Of a stretch of DNA of 64,000 nt, positions 60,364 to 64,000 are shown one piece after another. This DNA comes from Dipylidium caninum (lineage: Eukaryota; Platyhelminthes; Cestoda; Cyclophyllidea; Dipylidiidae), in NCBI GenBank assembly GCA_017562135.1, contig QEYB01001194.1, positions 248,001 to 312,000 of the forward strand, written 5' to 3'. The position numbers were made by a program, and so were the translations under genes. The first letter of the stretch is position 1, and each line of letters opens with the position of its first letter. The notes under the pieces are model-generated. The model worked only from the letters and a program-made list of their open reading frames with translations, had not been told where the DNA came from and did not search any database.

Positions 60364-60563
60364 TGGCCTGCCTGCCCGCCTGCACGCCTGTCAAGCAGGA
60401 GTGGAAAGGTGGGAGTCAGCACCGTTTAACCGTAAGCCTGCAGGATAAAGCAACTATGAGCAAGTGACTCCCTCGTCTCCTCTACCATCTGACTGCATGT
60501 CGCCCCCCACCCTCATGGCAAATGTCGATAGCTCTTCTAAGTCCCTTTTCACGTGTCACATAC

Positions 60564-60779
60564 CACACAATCCTGTAGCCATTTCTTCATCGTCCATGAA
60601 TAAATGAAGTGGAGTGCTCCAGTTTTATCAACAGCATGGTGGACCACTCGGTTACTCAACAACTGGTAAAACATCGGTGAACCATGGCTTTCTATGTGTG
60701 CACCCCGCCAATTACTTACCACGTGGCTGATGGAGGAGTCTTGATGAGTTAGTTGCGCAACTTTTTCCCCACTACTCAT
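60564..60779 (-). CDS. Candidate exon, unrecognised
   Basis: 72-codon open stretch ending KKWLQDCV just before a strong donor (GTATGTG). Possibly upstream of the 60010-60363 candidate on the same strand, but phases do not match at the simplest acceptor. Confidence 0.25.
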
Positions 60780-62840
60780 TCCACCTTCTCATGAAGTAGC
60801 GCTCAGGTGTCTAACATAGGCCGCGGCTACTGCTGAATGTCCGCTATAATATATCATCAAACATAGTACCCCAACCCACCAATGTGAGGATCGACGAACG
60901 TCGAATACTATCCTCCAAATATTCACGCAATTCGGTTCAGATTATTGTTTGAAGGTCCTCAAAATGGGCACATAGAGTTAAGTACAGACGTCAACCCCAA
61001 CCTCCAACATAACTTGTCATGTCAGCGAATTCGACCGTAGACATGACCGTTAATATGACTTGATAACATTCGGCGTGCCTATTGGGCATGCCATTTGCTC
61101 TCATATATGAATGTAATAATAAGGCGGAGTAGTGAGAACGGCAATTGAATGCACTCTAGTAGTCCAAACAGAGCAAGGTAAAACAAAGCAGACCAGGCGG
61201 GACGGGAGGGAACGGGACGAGACGAGACGAGTCCAGATAGGTAGGAGAACGAACAGTTGGTCCAGTTTGTCTTCTTATACCAAAATCAAACCGTCGTCAA
61301 CCTCGGCGCTGCAAACTACCAATATGAGAACCACATTGATGTGCCATCATAAAGAAAAAAAATCTTCGACAAGGCATCCCATGAGAAGACAGACACGCAG
61401 ACGGAGATAAATTAATACGCCTATGAAGGGAATATTTCGTTAATGCTTGCAAACACCTAAACCTTCAAAGCAACCTACAAGTTGATCACTCACTCACTCA
61501 TTCAGTCTCTCAGTCAGCATACACCACTGCCACATTAACTCCCTCCACTAACTGAGTACGACGGCTTCTCTCACTCCAAGCAAACCAACCAACCAAACGT
61601 TCACTATGGACCTCCGCAGTCAAACAGCACTGCCGAACAAACAGGATAACCGCCCCCGGATCGGATCAATGGCCTCCCTGTTTCGTACAAACCCCGACGA
61701 CGATGGATTACAGGCGAAAACACATTCACACGCCCAAACTTCAATAACTGCCCACTTCTACGACCATTGAACCCTCCCAACTTTACCACATTCCCTGAAT
61801 ACGCCTAAGAAAATGTAATCAGCACAGCTAATAAGACATGATATACTAATTCTTACTTATTCTCATAAAGAAGAATGCCAGATGCTTCCTATTTCACAGT
61901 CGACCGTGTAGGCAGGAATTATTTCAATCGCAAAATCTACCTTATTGTGGCTTAGAGGAGATATCTCCTCCGAGTCATTACGATCAGCGGTCACAAAAAA
62001 AATTTCATTCAAGATTTCACCTTCCGCATAGCCGCACTTTACTATTAGCCATTTTTAAGAGTGGATGAATTAAAAAAAGAAGCATCTTCGCTGTCAGTAC
62101 GTAAGGGCGCTCAATCCTACCTCGTAAAGCCATGGCGTTGCCAAAATGCACGAGTTGCAAAATAAAGCAATGCAATAATGATGAATTTTGGTCAAAAAAT
62201 TCCCCAAAATAGATAATTAACTTGATTCTTACATCGAGGACAGCATCAACTATCGTCCTCGGCGGTTAGGTCTCGGAGATACACGGCAATCCTACTTATC
62301 TACCCACCCACGCACACACACGCGTAAAAATTCTTTCTTCATAATGAAATGTTAAGACAAAATTGCATGTGTTCGCTCACCATACTTGTGGTACTCATAT
62401 ACTCTCTTCTTATCACTTCAGATCATTCTATTAGAAGGAAGAGCGTGTGCCAAACAAATTGTCCACATCCAATAAAGCCATGTCCCAAAAGCAGAGGAAT
62501 TTAAAAGATGCCAATCCAAAGGCGGATGGCACGTTGTAGTGCAAACACTCTTTACATCAAATGAGCTACGTCAAATCCTCTACAAAATAGGGTTCAGGAC
62601 ATGCTGGCAACACATCTTAATCCCATGGTTCCCCTCAGGCGCTTTACTTGACGGCCTCTTCGGTCCGGTACGACATAACGCAGCACCCCGTCGAGACTAT
62701 GAAAATCATCTTCCGCCAAGCTAACATTGTCTAAATCATACAAAGACTTATTCTTACAAAAGGAAATATTCTGGTATCATAGCCGACTGTTAGCTACTCC
62801 CAACCTTTTGGCAATTAGTCATACAAATCCTCACGGCCCA
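60780..62840. other. No gene seen
   Basis: AT-rich sequence with short frames only, plus a small GGGAC/GAGAC purine run at about 61195-61235. Confidence 0.3.
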
Positions 62841-62844
62841 ACAA

Positions 62845-63108
62845 TTATATCGCATGAGAATTAAGTAGTAAAGCGGCCTCCTTTTCCGCAGAGCACACAA
62901 GTGCTTCCGCAATAATGGGCACGTAGTTCCAGAAAAGTTCTTTGCTAACACGCAAAGTCCCGTGTAGTTCGCGGCTGCCAGCAATGAAAGTGGCAAACGT
63001 CTGACTCATGAGCTTAGACGACAAGAGGTACAAGTCCACTGACTCCACTAATTGTTCTTCTCTTCCAATCAACTTAGCACAGCCGCCCCATACATTATTA
63101 CGTAACAC
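62845..63108 (-). CDS. Candidate helical exon, unrecognised
   Basis: 87-codon open stretch with helix-like, protein-like composition (for example LYLLSSKLMSQTFATFI and NYVPIIAEALVC). It follows a plausible acceptor (GAGGTCTGTAG at about 63110). Could belong to a minus-strand gene extending past the right edge. Family unknown. Confidence 0.28.
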   Translation of the reverse strand: MLRNNVWGGCAKLIGREEQLVESVDLYLLSSKLMSQTFATFIAGSRELHGTLRVSKELFWNYVPIIAEALVCSAEKEAALLLNSHAI

Positions 63109-63109
63109 C

Positions 63110-64000
63110 TACAGACCTCCTTAGGATTTATCATCACAAAAGTGTTCTTGATAAATACTAAGCAACAAGGATAGGCAATTAGACATTCAAAAACGAACTC
63201 GTTCACCCCCACCAACGGGCATATCGCATCCTCGGCCGCGCACATATCTCCCTGACAGCGCAGTCCGTACTCACCTTCGCTACATTAACATAATCTTATT
63301 AAATTCGCTTCTTTTCGCCCCATTTCCATTTGTGCCTTTATGAAACGGCCACAAAACTGCTTCCCCTATTGTTTAATAACACCTCAATATTACTCGTCTG
63401 GCCATCTGTACTGCCAAAATGTGTATATTGAATTTTCTTGTGTGATTATTCATTACATTTATGTACATCCCACCTTGCTCAACGTCACTCGCCAAGTTTG
63501 CTGTAAGGATTTTGAACGTGTGCCTGATATATTTCATGTTGCCTGAGACTGCTCCACTCCCTCGAAGCCATGTTCGCACATCGCCTCTACACCGTTCAGG
63601 CGGCATGAGAATAAGCGACCAGTCGACTGATTATCGTAGGTCACAACATGCACCCCTTTTCACACAGGTCCTTCCTACATCGGTGAAGGGCACCGTTCTC
63701 CTTCCCATGTGACCATTTCGTGGAGCTACATTGGGGAAGAAAATGCTTAAATTAACATCAGCCAGGCAGCTAGCCAGCCAGTCTCCTCTGCCGCTTCCCT
63801 CACCACAATTTCTTACACCTCTACTCACAGCCTTTACACCTTTTTCGCCCCTCTTCCCTCTCTCCCACTCTTCCCCCTCTCCCACTCCCCCCTCTCTGCC
63901 CTCTCTCTGCTTATCAAAGTGCTCTTCAGTGCCATCTTCGCCCACAGTCCACAAATTTACTCCTCCACCATCTCCCAAGGCCTCTTTGCCGCAATTGGCG
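63110..64000. other. Right edge; no supported gene
   Basis: The GA-rich frame at 63631-63978 (minus) is low complexity. Nothing else recognisable. Confidence 0.25.

Overview
This is animal (metazoan) genomic DNA. Genes are split by GT-AG introns, intergenic stretches are AT-rich, and the recognisable proteins (a C2H2 zinc-finger factor, an ARF-family GTPase, a HECTD1-type HECT ubiquitin ligase, family-43 glucuronyltransferases) are animal families. The divergence of these proteins and the compact introns fit a parasitic flatworm, perhaps a tapeworm. That taxonomic call is inference; nothing here proves it.

Layout. (1) 0.87-6.36 kb, minus strand: a multi-exon zinc-finger gene with eight fingers, seven of them on exons of exactly 87 nt, plus glutamine-rich and alanine-rich exons. 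A 1.1 kb CA/CG-rich tract lies in a long intron. (2) 8.2-10.65 kb, minus: a complete three-exon ARF-like gene (182 aa) whose nucleotide-handling residues are changed. (3) 10.65-16.1 kb: no gene I can support. (4) 16.1-28.4 kb, minus: a HECTD1 orthologue of about 25 exons, from the N-terminal helical repeats through ankyrin repeats and a SUN-like domain to the HECT domain with its catalytic Cys. Three reading-frame breaks cluster in the ankyrin region. (5) 28.87-29.27 kb, plus: a small two-exon gene, head-to-head with HECTD1. (6) 31.9-58.5 kb: an array of six four-exon GT43 (beta-1,3-glucuronyltransferase) loci in nested inverted repeats. (7) 58.6-64 kb: no recognised gene, only candidate exons on the minus strand.

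The GT43 array is the striking part. I name the loci A (32.35-34.29, minus), D (38.25-39.92, plus), E (42.16-43.79, minus), B (44.97-46.91, minus), C (53.21-55.16, plus) and F (56.34-57.97, plus). A, B and C are near-identical type 1 genes; D, E and F are type 2. One inverted repeat pairs about 31.875-37.998 with 49.508-55.632 kb. A second pairs about 41.61-47.06 with 53.06-58.54 kb. Locus C lies in both and is a mosaic. Only A and D have open frames through all four exons. B has a nonsense codon, C and F have one-base homopolymer frameshifts, and E and F share a 76-nt deletion across the region of the catalytic Glu. Between the glucuronyltransferases lie repeated coding-like modules with splice signals whose family I do not recognise.

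If expressed, the intact GT43 enzymes would act in the Golgi on proteoglycan linker or related glycans. The other genes look like ordinary single-copy cellular genes.
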